From Pantoea cypripedii (GTDB lineage: Bacteria > Pseudomonadota > Gammaproteobacteria > Enterobacterales > Enterobacteriaceae): DNA of 64,000 nucleotides. The DNA lies in contig NZ_CP024768.1 of assembly GCF_011395035.1 (NCBI RefSeq), positions 3,157,979 through 3,221,978 on the forward strand, read 5' to 3'. The position numbers were made by a program, and so were the translations under genes. Shown one piece after another: positions 16,979 through 26,654 of this stretch (position 1 is the stretch's first letter; each line of letters starts with the position of its first letter). Below the pieces are notes generated by a model. The model ran no database searches. It was not told the origin of the DNA and saw nothing but the letters and a program-made list of their open reading frames with translations.

Positions 16979-17613
16979 AGAAACTGGTTGTACTGATCTC
17001 CGGTAACGGCAGCAATCTTCAGTCCATCCTCGACGCCTGCGCAAGCGGGCGGATTAACGGCAGCGTGGCTGCCGTTTTCAGTAATAAAGCCTCGGCAATG
17101 GGTTTAACACGCGCGCAGGAAGCCGGTGTCGCAACCCATACGCTGGCTGCCAGTGAATTTGCCGACCGTGACGCTTTCGATCGCCAGCTGATGCAGGAGA
17201 TTGATGCTTACGCCCCGGATCTGGTGGTGCTGGCAGGTTATATGCGTATTCTCAGCCAGGCTTTTGTTGCGCATTATCACGATCGTCTGGTCAACATCCA
17301 TCCCTCCCTGCTGCCGAAGTATCCCGGCCTGCATACCCATCGTCAGGCGCTGGAGAATGGCGACGAGGAGCACGGCACCTCAGTGCATTTTGTCACTGAT
17401 GAGCTGGATGGCGGTCCGGTTATTTTGCAGGCACGCGTACCGGTGTTTGCCGACGATACGGAAGATGAAATCACCGCCCGCGTGCAACATCAGGAGCATG
17501 CGATTTATCCGCTGGTGATTAGCTGGTTTGTCGATGGACGTTTGCAGATGCGCGAAGGCGCGGCCTGGCTGGATGGTCAACCGTTGCCGCCACAGGGCTA
17601 TGCCCACGATTGA
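16975..17613 (+). CDS. purN: PurN, phosphoribosylglycinamide formyltransferase
   Basis: A 212-residue 10-formyltetrahydrofolate-dependent GAR transformylase (E. coli 212 aa). The N-terminal ISGNGSNLQ loop binds phosphoribosyl substrate, and NIHPSLLPKYPGLHTH carries the catalytic Asn-His pair and downstream substrate-binding residues. The purM stop and purN start share ATGA. The product step precedes PurM in the pathway, so both enzymes are made together under PurR control. Confidence 0.97.
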   Translation: MKKLVVLISGNGSNLQSILDACASGRINGSVAAVFSNKASAMGLTRAQEAGVATHTLAASEFADRDAFDRQLMQEIDAYAPDLVVLAGYMRILSQAFVAHYHDRLVNIHPSLLPKYPGLHTHRQALENGDEEHGTSVHFVTDELDGGPVILQARVPVFADDTEDEITARVQHQEHAIYPLVISWFVDGRLQMREGAAWLDGQPLPPQGYAHD

Positions 17614-17624
17614 TCGGGTGGCTC

Positions 17625-17675
17625 GGTGCGCATGAATGCGCACCCTACAGTGTAGGGTCGCCATTTATGGCGACC
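17625..17675. repeat. Double extragenic palindrome, family 2
   Basis: GGTGCGCAT (17625-17633) pairs with its complement at 17636-17644, and GGTCGCCAT (17656-17664) with its complement at 17667-17675. They are joined by CCCTAC and GTAGGG arms. The element lies between the convergent ends of purN and pstB and may also act as a terminator for both. Confidence 0.75.
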
Positions 17676-17692
17676 TGGCCGCTAACCGCCCC

Positions 17693-18460
17693 CTAACCAA
17701 ACCGTCCCGTAATATAATCTTCGGTGCGCCGTGTTTTCGGCGAGGTGAAGATGCGGTCGGTGTCATCAAACTCCACCAGCTGGCCGTTGTGCATAAACGC
17801 GGTGTAATCCGACACGCGCGCCGCCTGCTGCATATTGTGCGTCACCAACACCAGCGTGAAATGCTGCTTCAGCGTAGTCATTAACTCTTCAATCACCAGC
17901 GTGGAGATCGGGTCCAGCGCCGACGTCGGCTCGTCCAGCAACAGAACTTCCGGTTCGATAGCAATGGCACGCGCAATCACCAACCGCTGCTGTTGTCCGG
18001 TGGAGAGGGTCAAGGCATTTTGCCCCAGTTGATCCTTCACCTCCCCCCACAGTGCCGCCGCACGCAGCGCACTTTCGCAGGCTTCATTCAGCACCCGACG
18101 ATCGCGCACACCCTGCAAACGCAGACCATAAACCACATTTTCATAAATTGATTTGGGGAATGGATTCGGGCGCTGAAACACCATGCCGACACGTCGCCGC
18201 AGCGCGGCCAGATCCTGCTCTGGCTGCATAATGGCATGCTGACCAAGCCAGATCTCACCTTCCACCCGGCAACGATCGATCACATCATTCATGCGATTAA
18301 AACAGCGCAGCAGTGTCGATTTGCCGCAGCCGGAGGGGCCAATCAGCGCCGTGATGTGGTTCTTCGGCAGTTGCAGGGCAATGTTGTTCAGCGCCTGGCG
18401 TTCGCCATACCATAGCGAAAGCTGATTAACCGCAAGAGCGATGTCGTGATCGAGCGTCAT
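17693..18460 (-). CDS. pstB: PstB-type phosphate ABC transporter ATPase
   Basis: A 255-residue ATPase with Walker A GPSGCGKST (about residues 41-49), the PstB-typical LRCFNRMNDVI and Walker B LLLDEPTSALDPIST. The signature motif is LSTGQ (152-156) instead of the usual LSGGQ. It follows pstA by 12 bp. The system lies beside ppk-ppx and has no pstS or phoU gene nearby, so it looks like a second, specialised Pst set rather than the usual pstSCAB-phoU operon. Confidence 0.88.
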   Translation of the reverse strand: MTLDHDIALAVNQLSLWYGERQALNNIALQLPKNHITALIGPSGCGKSTLLRCFNRMNDVIDRCRVEGEIWLGQHAIMQPEQDLAALRRRVGMVFQRPNPFPKSIYENVVYGLRLQGVRDRRVLNEACESALRAAALWGEVKDQLGQNALTLSTGQQQRLVIARAIAIEPEVLLLDEPTSALDPISTLVIEELMTTLKQHFTLVLVTHNMQQAARVSDYTAFMHNGQLVEFDDTDRIFTSPKTRRTEDYITGRFG

Positions 18461-18472
18461 GTGTAAAACCTT

Positions 18473-20071
18473 TTAATGCGTCATAAGCCGGTAACGCTCA
18501 CGCAGACGGTGGCGCAAGGCCATCGCCAGCAAATTGAGCGACAGGATGATCACCACCAGCAACAGGGCGGTGGCGTAAACCAGGGGTCGGTCAGCGTCGA
18601 TATTCGGACTCTGGAAGGCCAGATCGTAAATCTGAAAACCGAGATGCATAAACTTACGGTCAAGGTGCAGGTAAGGAAACACGGCGTCTACCGGCAGTTC
18701 CGGCACCATCTTCACCACACCGACCAGCATCAGCGGGGCGGTTTCCCCGGCAGCACGGGCCACCGCCAGAATTAATCCCGTCAGCATCGCCGGGACGGCC
18801 AGCGGCAACACCACGCGCCACAGGGTTTCGGCCTGAGTCGCTCCCAGCGCCAGCGAGCCTTGTCGCAGGCTGTCCGGGATACGTGATAAGCCTTCTTCCG
18901 TGGCGACGATAACCACCGGCAGCGTCAGCAGCGCCAGCGTTAACGCTGCCCACAACAGGCCGGGCGTACCGAAGGTCGGGTTAGGCAGTGCGCGCGCGTA
19001 AAATATCTGGTCAATGGTGCCGCCAATCAGCCAGACAAAAAAGCCCAGACCAAACACGCCATAAACAATCGAGGGAACACCCGCCAGGTTAACCACCGCA
19101 ATCCGCACCAGCCGGGTCAGCGCGTTGCGTCCGGCGTATTCATGCAGCCAGACCGCCGCCACCACACCGAGGGGCATAACGATAACCGACATCAGCAACA
19201 CCATCAGCACGGTACCAAAAATCGCCGGGAATGCGCCGCTTTCGCTCTCGCCTGCCGCCGGATTATCACTGACAAATTGCCATAGCTGACTGAGAAAGTG
19301 CTGCATTTTCTGGCCGAGGCTCATGTTATTCGGATACCAGGCCGCGACAATCTGCGCCAGCGGGATCAGATGGTCCTGTCCCTGCACATCGCGCAACACC
19401 AGCACATCCCGGTGGCTGGCGCTTTGCAACTGCGCCAGTCGGCTACCCAGCGCAGCGAAGTTCCGTTGCAACGCGGCACTGTTGGCGTCGTATTCAGACT
19501 GACGTTGCGCGCTAAACTCCCCTTTACGCTGTTGCCGCTCAGCCTGTCGTTGCAGATTTTCCAGCTGGGCATTGAGGCGCGCCATTTCGATACGGCGAAT
19601 ATGGCTGGCCTGGCGCAGCTGCCCGTGGACCTGTTGCAGACGCTGGTGCAGCAACGCATCGCGGTCGCGCGCCGTCAGCACTTCATTATCTTCACGCAGC
19701 TCAATAAACCAGCCATAAGCATTCCCGCCGCTACGGCGTTGCAGCACCATGACATCTTTGGGCTGACGGGTTTTCGCCCGGCTCTGGCTGTCAATCACGC
19801 GAAAATCAGGTGGTGCAAAATCGCGGTTACCGGTTTTCACCCAATAGCGCCAGCCGTGGTCATGCCGCTGACGTTGCAGGGTTTCCCCCAGCACCCTGAC
19901 CGGATCGCCCTCAGGTGGCTGGAACAAATATTGATCGACCGGCTGCGGCCAGAAAGCACGCATCCCCTGCCACGCCAGCAAGCCAATCAGCAGGGTAAAA
20001 GCCAGTAAACAGACGGCCACAGCACCGGCGGTTAGCCAGCGCCAGCGATCATTTTGGCGCATGGTTTTCAT
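18473..20071 (-). CDS. pstA: PstA-type permease with large N-terminal extension
   Basis: A 532-residue protein, far longer than E. coli PstA (296 aa). After a first TM (about residues 13-32) comes a periplasmic region with a strongly helical, Gln/Arg-rich coiled-coil stretch (about 140-230). The C-terminal part from about residue 285 is the permease, with EEGLSRIPDSLRQGSLALGA as the EAA loop. It overlaps pstC by 4 bp (ATGA). Extended PstA/PstC pairs are known from other gammaproteobacteria. What the extra domain binds cannot be told from sequence. Confidence 0.85.
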   Translation of the reverse strand: MKTMRQNDRWRWLTAGAVAVCLLAFTLLIGLLAWQGMRAFWPQPVDQYLFQPPEGDPVRVLGETLQRQRHDHGWRYWVKTGNRDFAPPDFRVIDSQSRAKTRQPKDVMVLQRRSGGNAYGWFIELREDNEVLTARDRDALLHQRLQQVHGQLRQASHIRRIEMARLNAQLENLQRQAERQQRKGEFSAQRQSEYDANSAALQRNFAALGSRLAQLQSASHRDVLVLRDVQGQDHLIPLAQIVAAWYPNNMSLGQKMQHFLSQLWQFVSDNPAAGESESGAFPAIFGTVLMVLLMSVIVMPLGVVAAVWLHEYAGRNALTRLVRIAVVNLAGVPSIVYGVFGLGFFVWLIGGTIDQIFYARALPNPTFGTPGLLWAALTLALLTLPVVIVATEEGLSRIPDSLRQGSLALGATQAETLWRVVLPLAVPAMLTGLILAVARAAGETAPLMLVGVVKMVPELPVDAVFPYLHLDRKFMHLGFQIYDLAFQSPNIDADRPLVYATALLLVVIILSLNLLAMALRHRLRERYRLMTH

Positions 20072-22149
20072 CCCTGTCCCTCATGCTGGCTATAGCGCTG
20101 TCGCAGGCGCTGACGGATCACTTCCGCTACCGTGTTAATGATTAAAGTAAATATCAGCAGGATCAGCGCACTGAGAAACAGAATGCGATAGTGGGCACTG
20201 CCCGCTGCCGCTTCCGGCATTTCAATGGCGATATTGGCGGAAAGCGCGCGTAATCCGGCAAATAACCCGCCTTCACTCACCGGGGTGTTGCCGGTCGCCA
20301 TCAGCACAATCATGGTCTCACCCAGTGCCCGGCCAAAACCAATCATCAGCGCGGCAAAAATACCTGCCGAAGCACCGGGCAAGACCACGCGCGTCAGGGT
20401 CTGCCACGGCGTCGCCCCCAGCGCCAGCGAGCCTTGCCCCAGCGAGACCGGCACGCTGAACAGCGCGTCCTCCGATAAGGTAAAAATCAGCGGCACCAGC
20501 GCAAATCCCATCGCCAGCGCGGCCACCAGCAGGTTACGTTGCTCATAATGGGCCAGCCGTTCCCCCATCGCTGGCCAGAAATGGGTTGGCAGCCAGAGCG
20601 TCAACAGCGTCACCAGCAACAGGATCGGCAGCAACAACAGCACCTCATAACCAGGCTGACGCCAGCGCGCGGGCAGACGTGGACTGAGCACCCCGCATAA
20701 CAGCAACGTTGCCGCCAGCATCAGCGGCAGCAGCAACACGCCAATCAACGCGTTGCTGATATGCGGGGCCAGCCACACCCCGGCAATCAACCCGATGACC
20801 ACGCTCGGCAGCGCACCCATCATCTCGATCCCCGGCTTCACCCAACGACGCAGGCCCGGAGTCATAAACCAGGCGGTGTACATCGCGGCGGCCAGCGCCA
20901 GTGGGGTGGCAAACAATAGCGCCAGACTGGCGGCCTTCAGGGTGCCGATGATCATTGGTATCAGGCTGAATTTAGCCTGATAGCTGTCTCCCGCCGCCGT
21001 GGATTGCCAAACCCAATCCGGCTGCGGATAGTTTTCATACCAGATTTTCTGCCACAGGTTACGCCAGCTAAAGTCAGGCCAGGGATCGTCAAGGCGCAGA
21101 CGCTGCCATTGCCCTGCCCGCTCCACCATCAGCGTATCGCCGCGTGGTGAGAAGGCGGCGGCCAGGATACCCGGCTCCAGCTTACGGGTGACTGTCGCCC
21201 CCTGTTGCTTGCTGGCGAACAGGCTGACATCGCCTTCAGGGGTGAGCGTGGCGAAGACACGGCGGTTCGGTTCGGTCACGATCATTGCCGTACCCGAGCT
21301 GCCATCAAAGGTGTGGATTTCCTGTAAACGTGGTCCCTGTGGCCCGGTAATCGCAAACCACTGGCTGATGCCGCGTTGATCCTGAATCAACAGGGTGCGT
21401 CCGCCAGCCAGCAGATGCAGGCTACGCGGACGCTGCTCCAGCGTCTGTGTTTCACGCAGTTGCGCACCATCGGCATTGATTTGCCAGACGCGCAGCAGAC
21501 GGCCCTCGCTGGTATACAGCAGGTTACCCTCCGGGGAGAACAGCAGATGATCGGCCTGCTGTTGTGGCAGGACAATCTGGCTGACATGGGTTGATTTATC
21601 CAGCGTCAGTATGACGATTCCGGCTGCCGTTTGCGCCGCAATGCGCCATTGGTCTTCGCCTGGGATGGCCAGTGCCATCTGCGTTACCGCCCCCTGCGAC
21701 ACATGCATCGGACGATCGCCCAGCGGAAAACGCCATTCGCCGTTAACCGGTTGCATCAACATCAGGTCACCCTGCATATTCAACAGCAGGCTGTTGTGGT
21801 CAGCGCTGGCGACCACCGCGTCCGGTTTACCATTCAGTGCCAGCGCAGGCCCGGCAGGTTGACCATCCAGCGGAATAAAGCGTGCTTCATCGCGGCTGAT
21901 GCGCCATCCCAGTTTCCCATCGTTGCCTAATGCCAGCACCGGGGCCTTATCCCACAGCTGCTGACTGGCGACGATCTGCATCCCTGGCGGATTAAAAAGC
22001 GGCATCACCACCCAGACTAACCAGAAAAATAGCAGTAACATCAATGCCAGAATCCCCACGCCGCAGGCGGTGACAACACGCTTTACCCACCGATCAATGG
22101 CTCGACGGCGGCTATCACTAAAGTGGACGGGAATTCTTGTTATGCTCAT
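20068..22149 (-). CDS. pstC: PstC-type permease with large periplasmic propeller-like domain
   Basis: A 693-residue protein from ATG at 22149 (E. coli PstC is 319 aa). The first TM is at about residues 27-52. A periplasmic region of about 310 residues follows, with repeated beta-strand patterns resembling a WD40/YVTN-like propeller (LLFSPEGNLLYT, AAFSPRGDTLMV). The permease with about six TMs begins near residue 395. An in-frame start exists at 22263, but those 38 residues run into the ppk promoter region and look non-coding. No phosphate-binding protein gene is nearby. Confidence 0.83.
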   Translation of the reverse strand: MSITRIPVHFSDSRRRAIDRWVKRVVTACGVGILALMLLLFFWLVWVVMPLFNPPGMQIVASQQLWDKAPVLALGNDGKLGWRISRDEARFIPLDGQPAGPALALNGKPDAVVASADHNSLLLNMQGDLMLMQPVNGEWRFPLGDRPMHVSQGAVTQMALAIPGEDQWRIAAQTAAGIVILTLDKSTHVSQIVLPQQQADHLLFSPEGNLLYTSEGRLLRVWQINADGAQLRETQTLEQRPRSLHLLAGGRTLLIQDQRGISQWFAITGPQGPRLQEIHTFDGSSGTAMIVTEPNRRVFATLTPEGDVSLFASKQQGATVTRKLEPGILAAAFSPRGDTLMVERAGQWQRLRLDDPWPDFSWRNLWQKIWYENYPQPDWVWQSTAAGDSYQAKFSLIPMIIGTLKAASLALLFATPLALAAAMYTAWFMTPGLRRWVKPGIEMMGALPSVVIGLIAGVWLAPHISNALIGVLLLPLMLAATLLLCGVLSPRLPARWRQPGYEVLLLLPILLLVTLLTLWLPTHFWPAMGERLAHYEQRNLLVAALAMGFALVPLIFTLSEDALFSVPVSLGQGSLALGATPWQTLTRVVLPGASAGIFAALMIGFGRALGETMIVLMATGNTPVSEGGLFAGLRALSANIAIEMPEAAAGSAHYRILFLSALILLIFTLIINTVAEVIRQRLRQRYSQHEGQG

Positions 22150-22321
22150 GCAGACCAGGGTTACGCTCGTAGACAAGCCGCTATGTTGCCCGTAGCTGAT
22201 TGATAAGACAACTGTTGGCGTTGGACAAGCCTGCCATACTCTCGCCATAATGGTGACGGACACTGAGCGAAAGCCCCTTTTCGCCGGACACCCCGTCCAG
22301 CAACAGCATCACGGAGTCAGA

Positions 22322-24382
22322 ATGGGTCAGGAAAAGCTGTATATAGAAAAAGAATTAAGCTGGTTATCATTTAATGAACGCGTGTTACAGGAAGCGGCGG
22401 ACAAAAGTAACCCGCTGATTGAACGTATGCGTTTCCTCGGGATCTATTCGAATAACCTTGATGAGTTTTATAAAGTCCGCTTCGCTGATTTGAAACGTCG
22501 CATTCTTATCGGTGAGGAACAAGGGTCGCCCAGCACCCCACGTCATCTGCTGAAGAAGATCCAGCAACGGGTGCTGAAATCCGACCAGGAATTTGATGCG
22601 CTGTATAACGAATTGCTGCTGGAGATGGCGCGTAATCAAATCTTCCTGATTAATGAACGTCAGTTGTCGCCCAATCAACAGGTCTGGCTGCGGTATTACT
22701 TCAAGCACCAGCTGCGTCAGCACATCACGCCAATTCTGCTCAATCACGACACCGATTTAATCGAATTCCTCAAGGACGATTACACCTATCTGGCGGTGGA
22801 AATCATTCGTGGTGAAGACAAACGCTATGCCCTGCTGGAGATTCCGTCCGATAAAGTGCCGCGTTTCGTTAACCTGCCAGCTGAGTCGCCACGTCGTCGT
22901 AAGCCGATGATCCTGCTGGATAACATTCTGCGCTACTGCCTTGATGAAATTTTTAAAGGCTTCTTCGATTACGATACGCTGAATGCCTATTCCATGAAGA
23001 TGACGCGCGATGCCGAGTACGATCTGGTCACCGAGATGGAATCCAGCCTGCTGGAATTGATGTCCTCCAGCCTGAAACAGCGCCTCAACGCCGAACCGGT
23101 GCGCTTCGTTTATCAGCGTGATATGCCGGATGAAATGGTGGAGATGCTGCGCCATAAACTCTCCATCTCCAACTATGACTCGGTGGTGCCAGGCGGCCGT
23201 TACCATAACTTCAAAGACTTCATCAGCTTCCCGAATGAAGGTAAAAGTAATCTGGAGAATCGCCCGTTACCGCAGATTCGCCATATTGGCTTTGATGGCT
23301 TCCGTAACGGCTTTGACGCGATTCGTAACCGCGATGTGCTGCTCTATTACCCGTACCATACTTTCGAGCATGTGCTGGAACTGTTGCGCCAGGCCTCCTT
23401 CGATCCCAGCGTGCTGGCGATTAAAATCAATATCTACCGCGTGGCGAAAAACTCGCGCATCATGGATGCCATGATCCACGCCGCCTACAACGGCAAAAAA
23501 GTGACGGTGGTGGTGGAGTTGCAGGCGCGCTTTGATGAGGAGGCCAACATCCGCTGGGCGAAGCGTCTGACCGAAGCGGGCGTCCATGTAATTTTCTCAG
23601 CACCGGGGCTGAAAATTCACGCCAAACTGTTCCTGATCTCACGTCGTGAAGGCAACGAGATTGTGCGCTATGCACATATCGGCACGGGCAACTTCAACGA
23701 AAAAACCGCGCGCATATATACTGACTATTCGTTGCTGACGGCAGATGCACGCATCACCAATGAAGTGCGTCGGGTGTTTAACTTTATCGAAAACCCGTAT
23801 CGTCCGGTGAGTTTCGACCACCTGATGGTATCGCCGCAAAATTCACGCAATATGCTTTATCAATTGATTGATAACGAAATTGCCAACGTGCAGCAGGGAA
23901 TTCCAGCGGGCATTACGCTGAAAATTAATAACCTGGTGGATAACGGTCTGGTGGATCGGTTGTATGCTGCTTCATCTGCGGGGGTAAAAGTTAACCTGCT
24001 GGTGCGCGGTATGTGCTCGCTGATCCCGGATTTACCGGGCATTAGCGAAAATATTCGCGTGATTAGCATCGTTGACCGCTACCTGGAGCACGACCGCGTC
24101 TATATTTTCGAAAACGGTGGCGATAAAAAAGTGTATCTCTCCTCTGCGGACTGGATGACACGCAATATCGATTATCGTATTGAAGTGGCGGTGTCGATCC
24201 TGGACCCTCGTCTGAAAGAGCGCGTACTGGATATCATTGCCATCCTGTTTAGCGATACAGTAAAAGCACGTATCGTCGACAAAGAACTGAGTAACCGTTA
24301 TGTGCCGCGCGGCAACCGCCGGAAGGTGCGCTCGCAGCCGGCGATTTACGATTACATCAAGAAACTGGAACAACCTGAATAA
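22322..24382 (+). CDS. ppk: Ppk, polyphosphate kinase
   Basis: A 686-residue membrane-associated enzyme (E. coli 688 aa) that polymerises the ATP gamma-phosphate into polyphosphate. KLYIEKELSWLSFNERVLQEA is the family N-terminus. The phospholipase-D-like catalytic domains contain the histidine motifs KIHAKLFLI (phospho-acceptor region) and YLEHDRVYIFEN. ATG at 22322 has a GGAG site and matches the E. coli start. ppx begins 5 bp after the stop, and the gene is divergent from the PstCAB-like operon. Confidence 0.97.
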   Translation: MGQEKLYIEKELSWLSFNERVLQEAADKSNPLIERMRFLGIYSNNLDEFYKVRFADLKRRILIGEEQGSPSTPRHLLKKIQQRVLKSDQEFDALYNELLLEMARNQIFLINERQLSPNQQVWLRYYFKHQLRQHITPILLNHDTDLIEFLKDDYTYLAVEIIRGEDKRYALLEIPSDKVPRFVNLPAESPRRRKPMILLDNILRYCLDEIFKGFFDYDTLNAYSMKMTRDAEYDLVTEMESSLLELMSSSLKQRLNAEPVRFVYQRDMPDEMVEMLRHKLSISNYDSVVPGGRYHNFKDFISFPNEGKSNLENRPLPQIRHIGFDGFRNGFDAIRNRDVLLYYPYHTFEHVLELLRQASFDPSVLAIKINIYRVAKNSRIMDAMIHAAYNGKKVTVVVELQARFDEEANIRWAKRLTEAGVHVIFSAPGLKIHAKLFLISRREGNEIVRYAHIGTGNFNEKTARIYTDYSLLTADARITNEVRRVFNFIENPYRPVSFDHLMVSPQNSRNMLYQLIDNEIANVQQGIPAGITLKINNLVDNGLVDRLYAASSAGVKVNLLVRGMCSLIPDLPGISENIRVISIVDRYLEHDRVYIFENGGDKKVYLSSADWMTRNIDYRIEVAVSILDPRLKERVLDIIAILFSDTVKARIVDKELSNRYVPRGNRRKVRSQPAIYDYIKKLEQPE

Positions 24383-24387
24383 TTCCT

Positions 24388-25911
24388 ATGCCAATTTCCC
24401 ATAAGAGTACGCCGAAGCCACAGGAGTTTGCGGCCATTGACCTCGGCTCCAACAGTTTTCATATGGTGATTGCCCGTGTGGTGGATGGTGCCATGCAGGT
24501 TCTGGGACGACTCAAGCAACGTGTGCACCTGGCCGATGGGCTGGATGCACAGAATCGCCTGAGCGAAGAGGCGATCCAGCGTGGGCTGAGCTGCCTCGCG
24601 TTGTTTGCCGAACGCCTGCAGGGGTTCAGCCCGGCTAACGTCACCATCGTGGGGACGCATACGCTGCGTCAGGCGATTAACGCTGAGGAGTTCCTGCAAC
24701 GGGCAGCAGACGTCATCCCCTACCCGATTGAAGTGATTTCCGGCAACGAAGAAGCGCGTCTGATCTTTATGGGCGTGGAACATACGCAGCCGGAGAAAGG
24801 CCGCAAGCTGGTTATCGATATCGGCGGTGGCTCGACCGAACTGGTCATTGGCGAAGATTTCGAACCGCAACTGGTGGAAAGCCGCCGTATGGGTTGCGTC
24901 AGCTTTGCCCAGCTTTATTTCCCGAAAGGGGAAATCTCGCCGGAAAACTTCCGTCGCGCCCGTCTGGCGGCGGCGCAAAAGCTGGAAACACTGGCCTGGC
25001 AATATCGTCTGCATGGCTGGCAGTATGCGCTGGGCGCGTCTGGCACCATCAAAGCCGCCTGTGAAGTGCTGCTGGCCATGGGCGAGAAAGAGAAGCTCAT
25101 TACCCCGGAGCGGCTGGACCAGCTGTATAACGAGGTGATCAAGCACAAGTCTTTTGCTGCCCTCAGCCTGCCGGGTCTGTCTGAGGAGCGTAAGGCGGTG
25201 TTTGTGCCTGGGCTGGCGATTCTGTGTGGCGTCTTTGATGCACTGGCAATTCGCGAGCTGCGCCTGTCTGATGGTGCGCTGCGCGAAGGTGTGCTGTACG
25301 AAATGGAAGGCCGCTTCCGTCATCAGGATATCCGTAGCCGTACCGCTCAAAGTCTGGCAAATCATTACGCCATCGATAACGACCAGGCGCGTCGCGTGCT
25401 GGAAACCACCGAGCAGTTGTATCTGCAATGGCGCGACCAGAACCCGAAGCTGGCGAATCCTCAACTGGCGGCCCTGCTGAAATGGGCAGCGACCTTGCAT
25501 GAAGTCGGGCTGACCATTAACCACAGTGGCATGCAGCGTCATTCGGCTTACATCCTGCAATACACCAACATGCCAGGTTTTAATCAGGATCAACAGATGC
25601 TGCTGGCGATGCTGGTACGCTTCCACCGTAAAGCGGTGAAGGTGGATGAAATGCCACGCCTCACTTTGTTTAAGAAGAAGCAGATTCTGCCGCTGGTTTT
25701 CCTGCTGCGTCTCGGCACCCTGCTGAATAATCAGCGCCAGGCCACCACCCGCCCGGATACGTTGAAGCTGAGTACCGATGACGGACACTGGACGCTCACC
25801 TTCCCGGCAGGCTACTTCAGCCAGAACACGCTGGTGCAGCTGGATCTGGAGCGAGAGCAAAGCTACTGGAATGAAGTGACCGGCTGGAACCTGATTCTGC
25901 AAGAGGAGTAA
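24388..25911 (+). CDS. ppx: Ppx, exopolyphosphatase
   Basis: A 507-residue enzyme (E. coli 513 aa) that releases orthophosphate processively from polyphosphate ends. The actin-fold ASKHA domain shows AAIDLGSNSFHMVIARV near the N-terminus and VIDIGGGSTELVIGE in the second phosphate loop, and a helical HD-like C-terminal domain follows. It is coupled to ppk, so the operon both makes and breaks polyphosphate. Members of the family also degrade pppGpp. Confidence 0.96.
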   Translation: MPISHKSTPKPQEFAAIDLGSNSFHMVIARVVDGAMQVLGRLKQRVHLADGLDAQNRLSEEAIQRGLSCLALFAERLQGFSPANVTIVGTHTLRQAINAEEFLQRAADVIPYPIEVISGNEEARLIFMGVEHTQPEKGRKLVIDIGGGSTELVIGEDFEPQLVESRRMGCVSFAQLYFPKGEISPENFRRARLAAAQKLETLAWQYRLHGWQYALGASGTIKAACEVLLAMGEKEKLITPERLDQLYNEVIKHKSFAALSLPGLSEERKAVFVPGLAILCGVFDALAIRELRLSDGALREGVLYEMEGRFRHQDIRSRTAQSLANHYAIDNDQARRVLETTEQLYLQWRDQNPKLANPQLAALLKWAATLHEVGLTINHSGMQRHSAYILQYTNMPGFNQDQQMLLAMLVRFHRKAVKVDEMPRLTLFKKKQILPLVFLLRLGTLLNNQRQATTRPDTLKLSTDDGHWTLTFPAGYFSQNTLVQLDLEREQSYWNEVTGWNLILQEE

Positions 25912-25923
25912 ACGCGGGTTACT

Positions 25924-26523
25924 ATGACTATTCGTCCTGACAACTATTTCGCGGAAAAATATGGCCTGACGCCGCCGCATTCGGAAGTGCTGGAAGCGCT
26001 GCCCAAATTGACGCCCGGTAAGGTGCTGGATTTGGGCTGCGGCCAGGGCCGCAACAGCCTGTTTCTCAATCAACAGGGGTTTGATGTCACAGGCTGGGAC
26101 AGCAACCCGCAGAGCCTGGCGCGGCTGCAACAGATTATCCACGATGAACAGCTGCAAAATATCCGGGCTGAAGCCTGTGATCTGAACCAGGTACGCTTCA
26201 ACGGCGATTACCAGCTGGTGCTCTCCACGGTGGTGATGATGTTTCTGCAACCGGAAACCATTCCCCAGTTGATTGCCGATATGCAGGCCAGCACGCTGAA
26301 ATATGGCTATAACCTGATTGTCGCCGCCATGAGCACTGACGACTATCCCAATCCGCTCGACTTCCCGTTCACCTTTAAGTCCGGTGAACTCAGTGACTAC
26401 TACCGCAACTGGCATATCGTGAAATATAACGAGCACGTTGGTGAGTTGCATCGGCGTGATGAAAACGGCCAGCGTATCCGCTGTCGGTTCGCCACCCTGC
26501 TGGCGCAAAAAGCCAGTTACTGA
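25924..26523 (+). CDS. tehB: TehB, tellurite/SAM-dependent methyltransferase
   Basis: A 199-residue class I methyltransferase matching E. coli TehB (197 aa): NYFAEKYGLTPPHSEVLEAL at the N-terminus, SAM motif VLDLGCGQGRNSL, LSTVVMMFLQ, and NEHVGELHRRDENGQRI near the end. TehB gives tellurite resistance in E. coli by methylating the oxyanion; its everyday role is unclear. tehA is not adjacent. It starts 12 bp after ppx and may be cotranscribed. Confidence 0.92.
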   Translation: MTIRPDNYFAEKYGLTPPHSEVLEALPKLTPGKVLDLGCGQGRNSLFLNQQGFDVTGWDSNPQSLARLQQIIHDEQLQNIRAEACDLNQVRFNGDYQLVLSTVVMMFLQPETIPQLIADMQASTLKYGYNLIVAAMSTDDYPNPLDFPFTFKSGELSDYYRNWHIVKYNEHVGELHRRDENGQRIRCRFATLLAQKASY

Positions 26524-26654
26524 TTGGACGCGGCGCAGATGCGCCGCCATTTTTAACCTTTTCTGCTCATTTTTCACACAGCGATTGCTTTACCGATCTG
26601 AGTATGACTAAATGTTGCTATCGCCCAAATGGGTATCTACAGGAATCACCCCGC

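Noticed and set aside
22150..22321. Pho box between the PstC-like gene and ppk
   Set aside because: I looked for tandem CTGTCAT-type repeats and found none close enough to support PhoB control.
24352..26577. 741-codon open frame on the minus strand across ppx and tehB
   Set aside because: It lies opposite two well-conserved genes, is His/Gln-rich in the way of shadow frames in GC-rich DNA, and matches no family I recognise.
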